Program-made: the position numbers and the translations under genes
The notes under the pieces: model-generated
Databases searched by the model: none
Seen by the model: the letters and a program-made list of their open reading frames with translations, nothing else
Told to the model about the DNA's origin: nothing
Part shown: piece by piece, positions 36,166 through 45,597 of the stretch
Position numbering within the stretch: the first letter of the stretch is position 1
Layout of the letters: every line of letters begins with the position of its first letter
Assembly (NCBI GenBank): GCA_000961655.1
Contig: LADR01000023.1
Coordinates: forward strand, 62,001-126,000
Origin: Desulfatitalea sp. BRH_c12
GTDB taxonomy: Bacteria; Desulfobacterota; Desulfobacteria; Desulfobacterales; Desulfosarcinaceae
Length of the DNA: 64,000 bases
Direction: 5' to 3'

Positions 36166-37227
36166 CTACGCTTTATCGTCAGGATTTTTTGCCGGCTGGG
36201 ATACTTTTTCAAGTTGCGCCAACCGGTTTTCCAAATAACGGACTTGTTTGAAGAGATCGGGCAGGTTGGGAATGACTTGCTGGAGCCGCAACCAAGTGAG
36301 GTGCGGCATGGCTACAAGGCCGCTGGAAACCACCTGCTTGTCAGGCACCGACTTGCCCACACCGGTTTGGGGACCCACAACAGCACCGTTTCCGATGCTG
36401 ATATGCCCGCTGATACCAGCTTGACCGGCTAAAATCGCATGGTGGCCAATGGTTGTGCTGCCGGCGATCCCCACCTGAGCGACGAGCAGGGTATGCTCTC
36501 CGACCACCACGTTATGCGCGATATGCACCTGATTGTCCGTTTTTACGCCCGATTGTACCCAGGTTCGGTCAAAACTGGCGCGGTCAATGGTGTTGTTGGC
36601 CCCGATTTCGACATCGTCATCGATCTGGACGATGCCGATCTGCGGAATTTTATGGTGACGTCCGGCATCTTGCACGAACCCATAACCGTCGCTGCCGATC
36701 ACGGTGCCGGCGTGAATGATCACACGTTTTCCGACAATGCAACGCTCCAGGACGGATACGTGCGGATAAATGTTGGTATCATTGCCGATGACCACGTCGT
36801 CGCCGATCACCACCAGAGGATGCAGTATCACATTATCCCCCAAGACGACACGATCTCCCAGAACGGCACCTGCGCCGACAGAGGTGTTTTTGCCCAGTTG
36901 GCATCCTTCTCCAAGAACGGCCGAGGGGTGAATACCGGGTGACGGCCTTCTGGCCGGATAGAGTTTTTCCAGCACGACGGCAAATGCCAAACGTGGATTT
37001 TCAACCTGGATCCCGTTTTTGAGCGCAGGATCGGTATAGGTCCGGGGAACAATCACCGCGGCCGCCCGGCATGATCCAACGCGTTTCAAACCAGGGCCCT
37101 TTTCGGCAAAGGTAATCTGACGTTCCGTGGCGGACGAGATGGGGCCGGCACCTTCGATGAGGCAATCCGGGTCGCCAATTATCTGACCGTTCACCCACTG
37201 TGCGATGTGTGCTAAGCTGATTGACAT
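36166..37227 (-). CDS. lpxD: UDP-3-O-acylglucosamine N-acyltransferase
   Basis: A 353-residue third-step lipid A enzyme. An N-terminal uridine-binding domain (about 1-100) is followed by left-handed beta-helix repeats (about 100-310), with the catalytic His in QVHIAHNV near residue 240. A C-terminal helix (PDLFKQVRYLENRLAQLEK) completes the usual trimeric architecture. It follows skp by about 50 bases. Confidence 0.96.
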   Translation of the reverse strand: MSISLAHIAQWVNGQIIGDPDCLIEGAGPISSATERQITFAEKGPGLKRVGSCRAAAVIVPRTYTDPALKNGIQVENPRLAFAVVLEKLYPARRPSPGIHPSAVLGEGCQLGKNTSVGAGAVLGDRVVLGDNVILHPLVVIGDDVVIGNDTNIYPHVSVLERCIVGKRVIIHAGTVIGSDGYGFVQDAGRHHKIPQIGIVQIDDDVEIGANNTIDRASFDRTWVQSGVKTDNQVHIAHNVVVGEHTLLVAQVGIAGSTTIGHHAILAGQAGISGHISIGNGAVVGPQTGVGKSVPDKQVVSSGLVAMPHLTWLRLQQVIPNLPDLFKQVRYLENRLAQLEKVSQPAKNPDDKA

Positions 37228-37279
37228 TTTTCTTCCTTGATGAGCGCTACGCTTTCAAAAAAACACACGGAAGCAACGC

Positions 37280-37840
37280 TTATTGCTTGGGACCCTGATT
37301 TTTTTTGCCCTGTTTGGCATAGTTCGCGTTATATCGCTTCACAATTTCATCCGTGACGTCCAGGTTTTCAGGCGTATAGACCACACTGATATCCTCTACG
37401 ATCATTAAATAACCTTCTTTTTTACCGTATTCCTGGATGACCGCCAACACGCCCTGGCGCACTTCATTGACGAGTTGAACCTGCAGTTCCTGGATGCTGC
37501 GATCATACTTTTTTTTGAGCGCTTGGACATCTGAAATTTTGCGCTCCAATTCCCATCGCTGTTCTTCGCGGGCCTGCTTGCTCATGATCCCCGCATCTTG
37601 TTCAAGTCGCTTTTCCAGCGCCTTGATCTGTTCGCCATTTTGTTTAAGATCCTGTTCCATGCGCCGGCCTTCGCTGTTGATCTGTTCTTTGACAGCTTTG
37701 CCAGCAGTGGAATTTTCGAATATTCTTTGGAAATTGACTGTTCCAAGCTTGACGACCTCCGCGCAGTAACCCATGGGGACTGCGATGGTCAAAAGAACAA
37801 GGGCCGTAACTGTCATTGCGAGTGTTTTACGATATGGCAT
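37280..37840 (-). CDS. skp: Periplasmic chaperone Skp/OmpH
   Basis: A 186-residue OmpH-family chaperone that delivers outer-membrane proteins to BamA. A signal peptide covers about 1-26 (ending YCA). A long charged coiled-coil hairpin covers about 45-130, and the family motif (GYLMIVEDISVVYT) is near the end. The start is fixed by a strong AGGAGGTGAA ribosome binding site at 37840, although the frame stays open into bamA. It lies between bamA and lpxD, as in most Gram-negatives. Confidence 0.93.
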   Translation of the reverse strand: MPYRKTLAMTVTALVLLTIAVPMGYCAEVVKLGTVNFQRIFENSTAGKAVKEQINSEGRRMEQDLKQNGEQIKALEKRLEQDAGIMSKQAREEQRWELERKISDVQALKKKYDRSIQELQVQLVNEVRQGVLAVIQEYGKKEGYLMIVEDISVVYTPENLDVTDEIVKRYNANYAKQGKKNQGPKQ

Positions 37841-37932
37841 TTCACCTCCTGAAGGTCTTAGGCAAGGCATTGGTGCCTGGCCCCATTTGAGCCGGGGTTT
37901 TTGACTAAAAAGAAGCACATTGCAAGCTTTAT

Positions 37933-40632
37933 TTAAAAAGAACTGCCAAGGGTAAATTCCCAATTGCCGCGAGATTCGCCCTCCCTGCGGTCGAGAATGA
38001 ATCCATATTCTATCCGGATCGGTGCGATCGGCGACAACCAGCGAATCCCCAGGCCCGCGCTGCGCCGCATGTCGGTCAGATCGATTCCGCTTCTGTATAC
38101 GTTGCCCGTGTCATAAAAAACAACCCCGTTGACGCCGGCTTCTTTTATCAGTGGGAAAAGAAGTTCCAGATTGAATTGGATCATGTTTTCGCCGCCGACT
38201 TCGGTCAGGTTGCCTTCTTGATTCACTTCCGTCAAGGCCACACCATGGTAACCGAAACCACGCAGTGAGTTGATGCCGCCCAGATAAAATTTTTCATAAT
38301 CGGGTAGTATTTTATCTCCGCTATTTTCCCGGACAAAACCGATTTTGGCATTTGCAAAGCCGATCAGGGATTTATAAATGGGTAAGAACCACATGGTCTG
38401 ACCAATCACCTTGTTGAAGCCGACATCCCCGCCCAGTCCGGCATATTCCATATACAGACTGTGTTTCGACCCTTCCGTGGTATTAAACGCGCGGTCACGC
38501 GAATCGTACGTGAGGCTCGTATTGACACTGCTGGTAATATTGGTCCCGATCAATTCGGTAATGTTGTCCGGAACCAGGTGCTCATAACCGACATACGGTT
38601 TGATGTCGCTGACATCCAGATTGTAGCCGAGGCGCAGGTACGTGAAATCCGCCAGGCGATATCCGATCTGAAGGCCACCGCCCTTGCTGTCGCGCTCGTA
38701 ATAGTTGTCATCATAATCTCTTTCCTGATTGTACGCGCTTACGGTGCCGCTGAAAAGCGTATCGAACAAGTGCGGTTCCGTGAAGCTCATGACAAAGCGG
38801 CTGGTGCGGCTGCCGATCTGTCCGGAAAAATCAAGGGTCTGGCCACGTCCAAAAAGGTTGCGCTGTGATATGGCGCCCGTAAAAAAGACGTCCTCTTCCG
38901 AACTGTACCCGGCTCCGAAACTGAAGGTGCCAGTAGGTTTTTCAGTGACATCCAGTTTGAGTACCATCTTGTCTTCCGCGCTGCCCTTAATGGTATCCAC
39001 CTTGATATCTTCGAAATAATCCAATCGATAAAGGTTGCGTACACTGCGTTTGAGCCCCTTGCTGCTGAAAAGACCTTGCTCCTGAACGTGAAGCTCGCGT
39101 CGAATGACCTTATCGCGCGTGCGGGTATTGCCGCTGATCACTATTTTTTCAAAATAGACCTGTTCGCCTTTTTGAGCGTGGAAGGTGATATCGACAGTCC
39201 CATTTTCGGGATTCTGATCGATGCGCGGAGAGATGTCTGCATAGGCATAGCCCCTGTCTGCGTACAGATCGGTTAGCGTCAGGATATCTCCGCGAATTTT
39301 TTCACGATTAAAGTAGGTTTCCTTGTCGATGGTCAGCTGGCTGAGCAACTCTTCCTTGGGCAGGATAAGGTCTCCGACGAGATCCACGCGACCGACTTTG
39401 AACTGTGCGCCTTCTTCTATTTTGAAGGTGACATGGATGCCGGTCTCCATAACATCGATTTGGGGCTCGCCCACTCTGGCGTTGATATAGCCTTTGTTGC
39501 TGTAAAAAGCGTTCAGGCGGGCCACATCCTGCTCCAGGGCCGCCCGGTCCAGATCGCCCGAGGAAGTCAGCCAATAGAAGAAGCCTTTCTCGGATAATTG
39601 AATCGTTTTTTTCAGCTCTTTGTCGGGAAAGGATCGGTTGCCTTCGAAACGTATTTCGGTCACATACAATTTGGACCCTTCCTCGATCTCGAAAGTCAGG
39701 TCGGCCTGATTGTTTGCCAATGGTTCGATTTTGTAATCGACACTGACCTGATGGTAATTCTTTCCTTTGTACAAGGCCTCTATCTGGTCTATATTGCTAC
39801 GTATTTTAAAAATGTTCAAAATCGCGCCGGTGCTTATAGTCAGGTCGTTGCGAATATCCTCTTCCTCAATGTACGAGTTGCCTTTGATGTTGATCCTGCG
39901 AATCGTCGGCTTCTCTTTGACGTGAAATATAACGCGGCGCCCTTCGGGAACGCTCTGGCTTTCTACGCGTACATCGTCGAAATACCCCATTTCATAGATT
40001 GCGCGCAGATCTTGGGACAGTGCCTCGGGCCTGAAAATGGCGCCCTCCCGGGTTTTTATCACCCGCAAAATGGCATCTGTCTCAATGCGTTGGTTGCCTT
40101 GGACAAGGATGTTGCTTACGCGTTGACGATCAAACAATGTGAGCCCGATCCGATCGGCCAGATCATTGGTCACGGTGATGAGATTTTCGAGATTTGCACC
40201 CTCGGCGAAAAAACGCTGCGGCGTATCCTGCTGGGCGGTCGACAGCATTTCCACATCCAAGCTGAAATTGTCACCGATCAGCGTAAAGGTTCCCCATATG
40301 ACATGATCCGCATCATGCTGCCGGCCAAGCTGCCCAAGGGCATCGAGACTCGCCGCAGGGGATTGTGTGGTCCTGTCATCAAGAACCATGTCTTTAAGGA
40401 CCACGGCCTCGGCACCTTCATTTTTAAGGCGGTTGGACAGCACCACAGCGATTTGGTCACGCAGGTAAGTCAAATCGGTTTGTGCGTTGATCTTGAATGG
40501 CAGCACCACTACTTTTACGGAATTATTGGGCGCTGCCATTGCGGTGCCGGCCATGCCGAAGACCGATACGGTATAAATCAACAAAGACAACCAGATTCCC
40601 GAATACCCCGTAAGCTTCAATCGTTTGCGCAT
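37933..40632 (-). CDS. bamA: Outer-membrane assembly factor BamA with extra N-terminal domain
   Basis: An 899-residue Omp85 protein that folds beta-barrels into the outer membrane. A signal peptide covers about 1-33. Residues about 38-165 form an additional domain resembling TolB-N/FlgO-like folds (VKVVVLPFKI, then HDADHVIWGTFTLIG). Five POTRA-like repeats run from about 172 to 560, and a 16-strand barrel carries the L6 motif (NSLRGFG) and ends in Phe. Typical BamA is about 800 residues, so the N-terminal domain accounts for the excess. It lies upstream of skp. Confidence 0.94.
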   Translation of the reverse strand: MRKRLKLTGYSGIWLSLLIYTVSVFGMAGTAMAAPNNSVKVVVLPFKINAQTDLTYLRDQIAVVLSNRLKNEGAEAVVLKDMVLDDRTTQSPAASLDALGQLGRQHDADHVIWGTFTLIGDNFSLDVEMLSTAQQDTPQRFFAEGANLENLITVTNDLADRIGLTLFDRQRVSNILVQGNQRIETDAILRVIKTREGAIFRPEALSQDLRAIYEMGYFDDVRVESQSVPEGRRVIFHVKEKPTIRRINIKGNSYIEEEDIRNDLTISTGAILNIFKIRSNIDQIEALYKGKNYHQVSVDYKIEPLANNQADLTFEIEEGSKLYVTEIRFEGNRSFPDKELKKTIQLSEKGFFYWLTSSGDLDRAALEQDVARLNAFYSNKGYINARVGEPQIDVMETGIHVTFKIEEGAQFKVGRVDLVGDLILPKEELLSQLTIDKETYFNREKIRGDILTLTDLYADRGYAYADISPRIDQNPENGTVDITFHAQKGEQVYFEKIVISGNTRTRDKVIRRELHVQEQGLFSSKGLKRSVRNLYRLDYFEDIKVDTIKGSAEDKMVLKLDVTEKPTGTFSFGAGYSSEEDVFFTGAISQRNLFGRGQTLDFSGQIGSRTSRFVMSFTEPHLFDTLFSGTVSAYNQERDYDDNYYERDSKGGGLQIGYRLADFTYLRLGYNLDVSDIKPYVGYEHLVPDNITELIGTNITSSVNTSLTYDSRDRAFNTTEGSKHSLYMEYAGLGGDVGFNKVIGQTMWFLPIYKSLIGFANAKIGFVRENSGDKILPDYEKFYLGGINSLRGFGYHGVALTEVNQEGNLTEVGGENMIQFNLELLFPLIKEAGVNGVVFYDTGNVYRSGIDLTDMRRSAGLGIRWLSPIAPIRIEYGFILDRREGESRGNWEFTLGSSF

Positions 40633-40669
40633 TGAATCGCCTGTCCTTTTGTCGTTCGCAGTAAGCCAT

Positions 40670-41365
40670 TTATTGGAGGTATTCGAGTCGTCCGTCGACG
40701 ATGGTGGCCTGACGTTCCATCAATGCGGCCAATTCCATATTATGCGTCACCACAACCATGGCCATCCCCAGTTCCCGATTAAGTTCAAGCAATAAATTGT
40801 GAATCTGTTCACTGTTTCTTTTGTCGAGGTTTCCAGTGGGTTCATCCGCCAGCAAAATGAGAGGCTTGAGCACCAGTGCCCTGGCCAGTGCAACCCGTTG
40901 TTGCTCACCGCCCGAAAGGTCCGTGGCCTTATGATGGACTCTTTGGGATAACCCGACCCGATCCAGAACGCTCATCGCTATCCCGGCAGCCTGGCTCTTT
41001 TCCATGCCTTGGATCAGGGCCGGCATGAGGGTGTTTTCCAGGGCGGAAAATTCGGGAAGCAAGTGGTGAAACTGAAAGACGAAACCCATTGTCTGATTTC
41101 GGAATCGGGCCAGTCGCACCTCGTTGTATTTGAAAACATTTTCGTTCCGAAAATAGAGCTGGCCCATGTCGGGGCGATCCAAGGTGCCCAAAATATGCAA
41201 TAATGTTGATTTCCCGATGCCTGAGGCGCCCACCACGGCCAATGTTTCCTGCCGGCGCAGTGTCAGATCAAGGTCCTTGAGAACCCACAGACGGGCTTTG
41301 CTGCTTTGGAAACTTTTCCCCACCCCGCCAGCCCGCAACAGTTCATCGGACGCATGGTCAACCAT
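40670..41365 (-). CDS. lolD: Lipoprotein-releasing ABC transporter ATPase LolD
   Basis: A 231-residue ABC ATPase. Walker [10 protein letters not shown] is near residue 42, the signature [15 protein letters not shown] near 150, Walker [14 protein letters not shown] near 170, and an H-loop THN follows. Its start overlaps the stop of the FtsX-type permease by 8 bases, identifying it as the LolD partner that powers lipoprotein release from the inner membrane. Confidence 0.94.
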   Translation of the reverse strand: MVDHASDELLRAGGVGKSFQSSKARLWVLKDLDLTLRRQETLAVVGASGIGKSTLLHILGTLDRPDMGQLYFRNENVFKYNEVRLARFRNQTMGFVFQFHHLLPEFSALENTLMPALIQGMEKSQAAGIAMSVLDRVGLSQRVHHKATDLSGGEQQRVALARALVLKPLILLADEPTGNLDKRNSEQIHNLLLELNRELGMAMVVVTHNMELAALMERQATIVDGRLEYLQ

Positions 41366-42590
41366 AACGAATTACCTCCACCGGATCGAAGCGCGAGGCC
41401 TGCTGGGCCGGATATAAGGTGGCCAAAAAGCAGATGAGCAGCGCGGACACGGCTACAATCGCAACATCCGTAAGTTTCAGGTCGATCGGCAGCGCAGTAA
41501 TGTAATACACATCTCCGGGCAGGCGGATCAACTTGTAGGCACGCTGAAGATAGCATAGTCCGGTCCCCAGAATGACACCTGTACCGGTTCCGATCATTCC
41601 GATCAACAGGCCTTGCATCACAAAAATCCATTTGATGCTCTTGGCGGTTGCACCCATTGTACGCAGGATGGCAATCGCTTTTATTTTTTCCAGTACGAGC
41701 ATGACCAGAGAACTGGTGATACTGAATGTGGCAACCAGCGTAATGAGCGTCAGAGTGATAAACATGGCGGCTTTTTCGAGTTTGAGCGCCGAAAAAAGGT
41801 TCTTGTTCAACTGCATCCAATCCCGAAAACGGTAAGTTTCACCCAATTGTGCCACGATCCGGCGTCCCATGACGGCTGTGTCAAAAATCCGCCTGACGCG
41901 TATTTCAACGGCACTGGCGGTTCCCCTGGCATGCGAGAGTGCCTGGGCATCTTCAAGGCGGAGAAACGCCAAACTGCCATCATATTCATACATGCCGGTC
42001 TGAAAAAAATCCACAACCACGAAACGCTTCATGTAAGGGACGAAGCCGACCGGTGCCAGACTTCCCTTGGGCGAGACCACATAGACAGTGTCACCTTGAA
42101 CCAGTCCAAGATTGCGCGCCAAATCCCGGCCCATAATCATGGGGGGCAGTTGGGCTGAGGCCGGGTCAGATGGCGCATCGGCTGCGGGCAGAAGTTTGTT
42201 CAGTGACTGCAGCTGCAGGCCCTTGGCGGCGGCGGCGGGATCGACGCCCTTGATCAAAGCGCCCGAGACACGTGCATCGGAGCGCAGCATGACCTGAAGC
42301 TCCTCAACCGGCCAAGCCGACTGCACCCCAGGTGTTTGTTCGGCCAGTGCCACGATTTTGCCGTAATCGTCCAGAGGGCGTTCATCGCGATCGATGATCA
42401 AGTGGGCTTCAATTCCCATAATACGCGACTTGAGGTCCGACTCAAAACCTGACATCACACCAATCACCACGATCAATGCGGTTACTCCGATGGCAACCCC
42501 GATAATGGAAAGAAGGGTGATCATGGAGAGAATGGTTCGTTTGGGCTTGGATTTGAAGTAGCGGCGGCTAATGAACAGTTCGAATCTCAT
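41358..42590 (-). CDS. lolC: Lipoprotein-releasing permease (LolC/LolE family)
   Basis: A 410-residue MacB/FtsX-type permease. One N-terminal membrane helix ([19 protein letters not shown]) lies at about 20-45. A large periplasmic domain reaches to about residue 265, then three helices follow, and the C-terminus is [19 protein letters not shown], typical of LolC/E. Only one permease gene is present, so the transporter is probably a homodimer like LolF rather than LolCE. The ATG at 42590 ([12 protein letters not shown]) is preferred over one six codons upstream. Confidence 0.92.
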   Translation of the reverse strand: MRFELFISRRYFKSKPKRTILSMITLLSIIGVAIGVTALIVVIGVMSGFESDLKSRIMGIEAHLIIDRDERPLDDYGKIVALAEQTPGVQSAWPVEELQVMLRSDARVSGALIKGVDPAAAAKGLQLQSLNKLLPAADAPSDPASAQLPPMIMGRDLARNLGLVQGDTVYVVSPKGSLAPVGFVPYMKRFVVVDFFQTGMYEYDGSLAFLRLEDAQALSHARGTASAVEIRVRRIFDTAVMGRRIVAQLGETYRFRDWMQLNKNLFSALKLEKAAMFITLTLITLVATFSITSSLVMLVLEKIKAIAILRTMGATAKSIKWIFVMQGLLIGMIGTGTGVILGTGLCYLQRAYKLIRLPGDVYYITALPIDLKLTDVAIVAVSALLICFLATLYPAQQASRFDPVEVIRYG

Positions 42591-42657
42591 GGGCCCCTCG
42601 ATCGGCATGCCGGTGCAGTGCGCATGCTGAAAATTCCCAAGTCAGCCTGACGATCTC

Positions 42658-44142
42658 TTATTGGCTTTTGGGTTTCATGTGGGGAAAAAGAATGACTTCC
42701 CGGATGGATGCTGCATCAGTCAACAGCATGGTCAAACGATCGATGCCGATGCCCTCGCCGGCGGTCGGTGGCATGCCGTATTCCAGCGCTTCGATATAGT
42801 CTTCATCCATCTGATGCGCCTCTTCGTTGCCATCCTGCCGGTCGCGTACCTGTTGTTCAAAGCGACCGCGCTGGTCCTCGGGATCGTTGAGCTCGGAAAA
42901 GCCATTGGCAATTTCGAATCCGGCAATGAAGAGCTCGAAACGTTCAGTAATGCTCGGGTCCGCTTCGCTGCGGCGCGACAGAGGCGATACTTCCACAGGA
43001 TAGCCTGTGATGAACGTCGGCTGGATCAGATGGGGTTCCACGAGTGCATCGAAGAGTTTGGTAATGATCTTTCCTATGGAACCGGTTTTGGTCAGGGGCA
43101 CACCCCGGGTAGCGGCAAAATCGATCAAACCTTGTCGGTCGGACAACAGTTCGGGATTGACGCCGCCAATCTTTTCCAGGGACTCAACCAGGGTCATCCG
43201 ACACCAAGGGCCCTGCAGCTGAATTGTCGCGCCTTGATAGGTAATGGTGGTCGTGCCCAGCACCTGCTCGGCAACAAAGGCGAAAAGCGCTTCAGACAGG
43301 CCCATCAGATCCTGATAGGTTGCATACGCCTGATAAAATTCGATCATGGTAAACTCGGGGTTGTGCTGGGTGGACACACCCTCGTTGCGGAAACTGCGAT
43401 TGATCTCAAAAACGCGTTCAAAGCCCCCCACCACCAGGCGTTTAAGATAGAGTTCCGGGGCAATCCGCAAATAAAGATCCATGTCCAGGGCATTGTGATG
43501 CGTGACAAAAGGGGTGGCTTCGGCGCCGCCTGCGACAGGTTGCATCATCGGTGTTTCCACCTCCAGATACTCCTGCTGGAGAAAGAACTGGCGAATGGCC
43601 TGAATGATACGGCTGCGCGCAATGAAAATGCGGCGCACGTCGCCATTCATGATAAGGTCCACGTACCGTTGCCGGTATCTTTTTTCAGGGTCTTTGAGGC
43701 CATGGAATTTTTCCGGCAAGGGGCGCACGGCCTTGCACAAAAGCACTACTTTTTCGGCCAGCAAGGTCCATTCGCCGGTCTTGGTCTGGAAAACACTGCC
43801 GGTCAGACCGACAATGTCACCCATGTCCAACCGCTTGAAAAGTGCGTAGTCCGCTTCACCGACCTTGTCTTTACGGATATAGGCCTGCATCTGTCCGCTG
43901 CGATCGCGAAAACGGACGAATGCCGATTTTCCGAAACTGTTGATGGCCATCATGCGACCGGCCACGCAATAGACGCGGGCTGGAAGGTCCTCGGCCGGCA
44001 AGGTTTCAATCTCATTCTGGACGAAGGCGACAGTATGCGGTACGGAAAACCCGCTGGGGAAAGGATTGATTCCTTCGCTTCGCAAAACTTCGATTTTTTC
44101 TTTTCTTTGGGCGAGCAAGTCAGCCGGTTTTTCATTTTCCAT
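42658..44142 (-). CDS. lysS: Lysyl-tRNA synthetase, class II
   Basis: A 494-residue class II synthetase. An N-terminal OB-fold anticodon domain covers about 50-160. Motif 2 (FRNEGVSTQHNPEFTMIEFY) is near 260-280 and motif 3 (GEGIGIDRLTMLL) near 465-477. GAGG about 9 bases before the ATG at 44142 supports this start rather than 44193. It is the first gene of the 13-kb envelope operon, with its own promoter at 44249-44277. A 494-codon open frame on the opposite strand is a shadow. Confidence 0.96.
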   Translation of the reverse strand: MENEKPADLLAQRKEKIEVLRSEGINPFPSGFSVPHTVAFVQNEIETLPAEDLPARVYCVAGRMMAINSFGKSAFVRFRDRSGQMQAYIRKDKVGEADYALFKRLDMGDIVGLTGSVFQTKTGEWTLLAEKVVLLCKAVRPLPEKFHGLKDPEKRYRQRYVDLIMNGDVRRIFIARSRIIQAIRQFFLQQEYLEVETPMMQPVAGGAEATPFVTHHNALDMDLYLRIAPELYLKRLVVGGFERVFEINRSFRNEGVSTQHNPEFTMIEFYQAYATYQDLMGLSEALFAFVAEQVLGTTTITYQGATIQLQGPWCRMTLVESLEKIGGVNPELLSDRQGLIDFAATRGVPLTKTGSIGKIITKLFDALVEPHLIQPTFITGYPVEVSPLSRRSEADPSITERFELFIAGFEIANGFSELNDPEDQRGRFEQQVRDRQDGNEEAHQMDEDYIEALEYGMPPTAGEGIGIDRLTMLLTDAASIREVILFPHMKPKSQ

Positions 44143-44248
44143 TGAGGTGCCTCTATATGCAGAAAACGGGTTGATCGATATCCATCCGGACATCGCACCC
44201 GTTGCCCTGAGAAATCTGGAACGTTCTCATCTCGTTAATCAAGCGAGT

Positions 44249-44277
44249 TTGCTAACCCATTTGGCCTGGAGTGTCAA
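44249..44277 (-). promoter_or_regulatory. Sigma-70 promoter of the lysS-lol-bam-lpx operon
   Basis: On the - strand TTGACA (44277-44272) and TAGCAA (44254-44249) are separated by 17 bases, about 100 bases before the lysS start. The -35 is perfect and the -10 is moderate. Confidence 0.5.
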
Positions 44278-44346
44278 GGCCTGATTGGCATTCAGGGAGA
44301 TGCTGGCGCGTAACAGCGCGGTTCAATGGGAATCTATCATTTGATA

Positions 44347-44375
44347 TTTGACATTCCCCAATCGGCCCAATAGGA
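44347..44375 (+). promoter_or_regulatory. Sigma-70 promoter of lptF-lptG
   Basis: TTGACA (44347-44352) and TAGGAT (44370-44375) are separated by 17 bases, giving a start near 44382, about 25 bases before lptF. It is divergent from the lysS promoter. Confidence 0.6.
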
Positions 44376-44403
44376 TGCGCTCTTTTAATAAAGATCAGGC
44401 AGG

Positions 44404-45570
44404 ATGGATATGATCCTTCGACGCTACATTTTTAAAGAGTTATGGCCGCCCTTCGGCATAAGTCTGATCTTCTTCTCGTTCATATTCGTTATGAGTCAGT
44501 TGCACGTCATCACCGACTATGTCGTTAATTTTCAGATCGGGATTGCAACGGTGGTGCTTTTCATACTGTATTCGATGCCTTTTTTCCTGCAGTTTACCAT
44601 TCCCATGTCGGTGATGATTGCCGTATTGCTCACCTTTTTACGAATGTCGGCCGACATGGAGATCGTGGCATTGAAAGCGGCGGGGGTTCATCTTTACCGG
44701 TTGTTGCCACCGGTGATCGTTTTCGGGCTGATCGGTGCATTGCTGACCGCGTATATGGCCATTTTCGCTCAACCTCAGGGGCGTAAAGAATCCAAACTGT
44801 TATTGCAACGTGTCGCCAGCGCGCACCTGGATGTCGGGTTGAAGCCCAGACAGTTCATCGATGCTTTCAAGGACATGGTTTTGTATGTCCATCAAATCGA
44901 CAGCAACACGAAAGTCCTTTCGGATGTCTTCATCGAGGATCATCGATCCGACAAGACGAGCATTACGGTGATTGCCCCGCGCGGCCAACTTTCGTTTGAC
45001 GCGGACAACGCGGTGGTCAACCTGCGCCTGTTCGATGGGGCGCTTCACGAAACCGATTTGCGCGAACGACGGGTCAATACGCTGCATTTTGTAACCTATG
45101 ATGTGCGGCTGGATATGAGCCGCAGCCTGGAAGCCATCAATAGCGGTGAAGAACATGTCCGTGAAATGAGCCTTGCAAAACTTTACCAGACGGTTCAATC
45201 CACTCAGAAAGGCGACCGCTATTACAAGGCTCTCAAAGAATGGCACAAAAAATTTTCGATGCCCGCGGCCTGCCTGGTCATGGCCCTGCTGGCCATGCCG
45301 CTTGGAATCCAGGCGCGCTCCGCGCAACGTGCCTACGGCATCGGTCTTGGGCTTGGTTTTTTTCTGTTGTACTACATATTGTTGACCGTCGGATGGGTTC
45401 TGGGGGAATCGGGATTTTATCCCCCCTGGCTCGGAATGTGGCTGCCAAACGCGATCCTTTTGGTCATGGGCGCATACATGTTGATGCGCGCCGCCAAAGA
45501 GAAACCGCTTGCGCTGCCACAAATCCCGCAATGGATCAGGCGGCTGCAGCTGAACGTCCGTAGAAACTGA
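44404..45570 (+). CDS. lptF: LPS export permease LptF
   Basis: A 388-residue YjgP/YjgQ-family permease, half of the LptB2FG transporter that extracts LPS from the inner membrane. Three N-terminal helices (about 15-40, 48-80, 98-122), a periplasmic jellyroll domain (about 130-265) and three C-terminal helices (about 280-370) are seen. ILRRYIFKEL is the typical start. An ATG two codons later has better ribosome-binding-site spacing. lptG follows by 27 bases. Confidence 0.92.
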   Translation: MDMILRRYIFKELWPPFGISLIFFSFIFVMSQLHVITDYVVNFQIGIATVVLFILYSMPFFLQFTIPMSVMIAVLLTFLRMSADMEIVALKAAGVHLYRLLPPVIVFGLIGALLTAYMAIFAQPQGRKESKLLLQRVASAHLDVGLKPRQFIDAFKDMVLYVHQIDSNTKVLSDVFIEDHRSDKTSITVIAPRGQLSFDADNAVVNLRLFDGALHETDLRERRVNTLHFVTYDVRLDMSRSLEAINSGEEHVREMSLAKLYQTVQSTQKGDRYYKALKEWHKKFSMPAACLVMALLAMPLGIQARSAQRAYGIGLGLGFFLLYYILLTVGWVLGESGFYPPWLGMWLPNAILLVMGAYMLMRAAKEKPLALPQIPQWIRRLQLNVRRN

Positions 45571-45597
45571 ATCAGTAAGGGAGCCGCCGAATCGCGC

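Noticed and set aside
31875-44142. A Kdo transferase gene (waaA) expected beside lpxB/lpxK
   Set aside because: No WaaA-like protein is encoded here; it must lie outside the window.
42661-44145. A 494-codon open frame on the + strand opposite lysS
   Set aside because: It mirrors lysS in the antisense direction, has no ribosome binding site or domain, and lysS is certain on the other strand. Long antisense frames are common in biased-codon genes.
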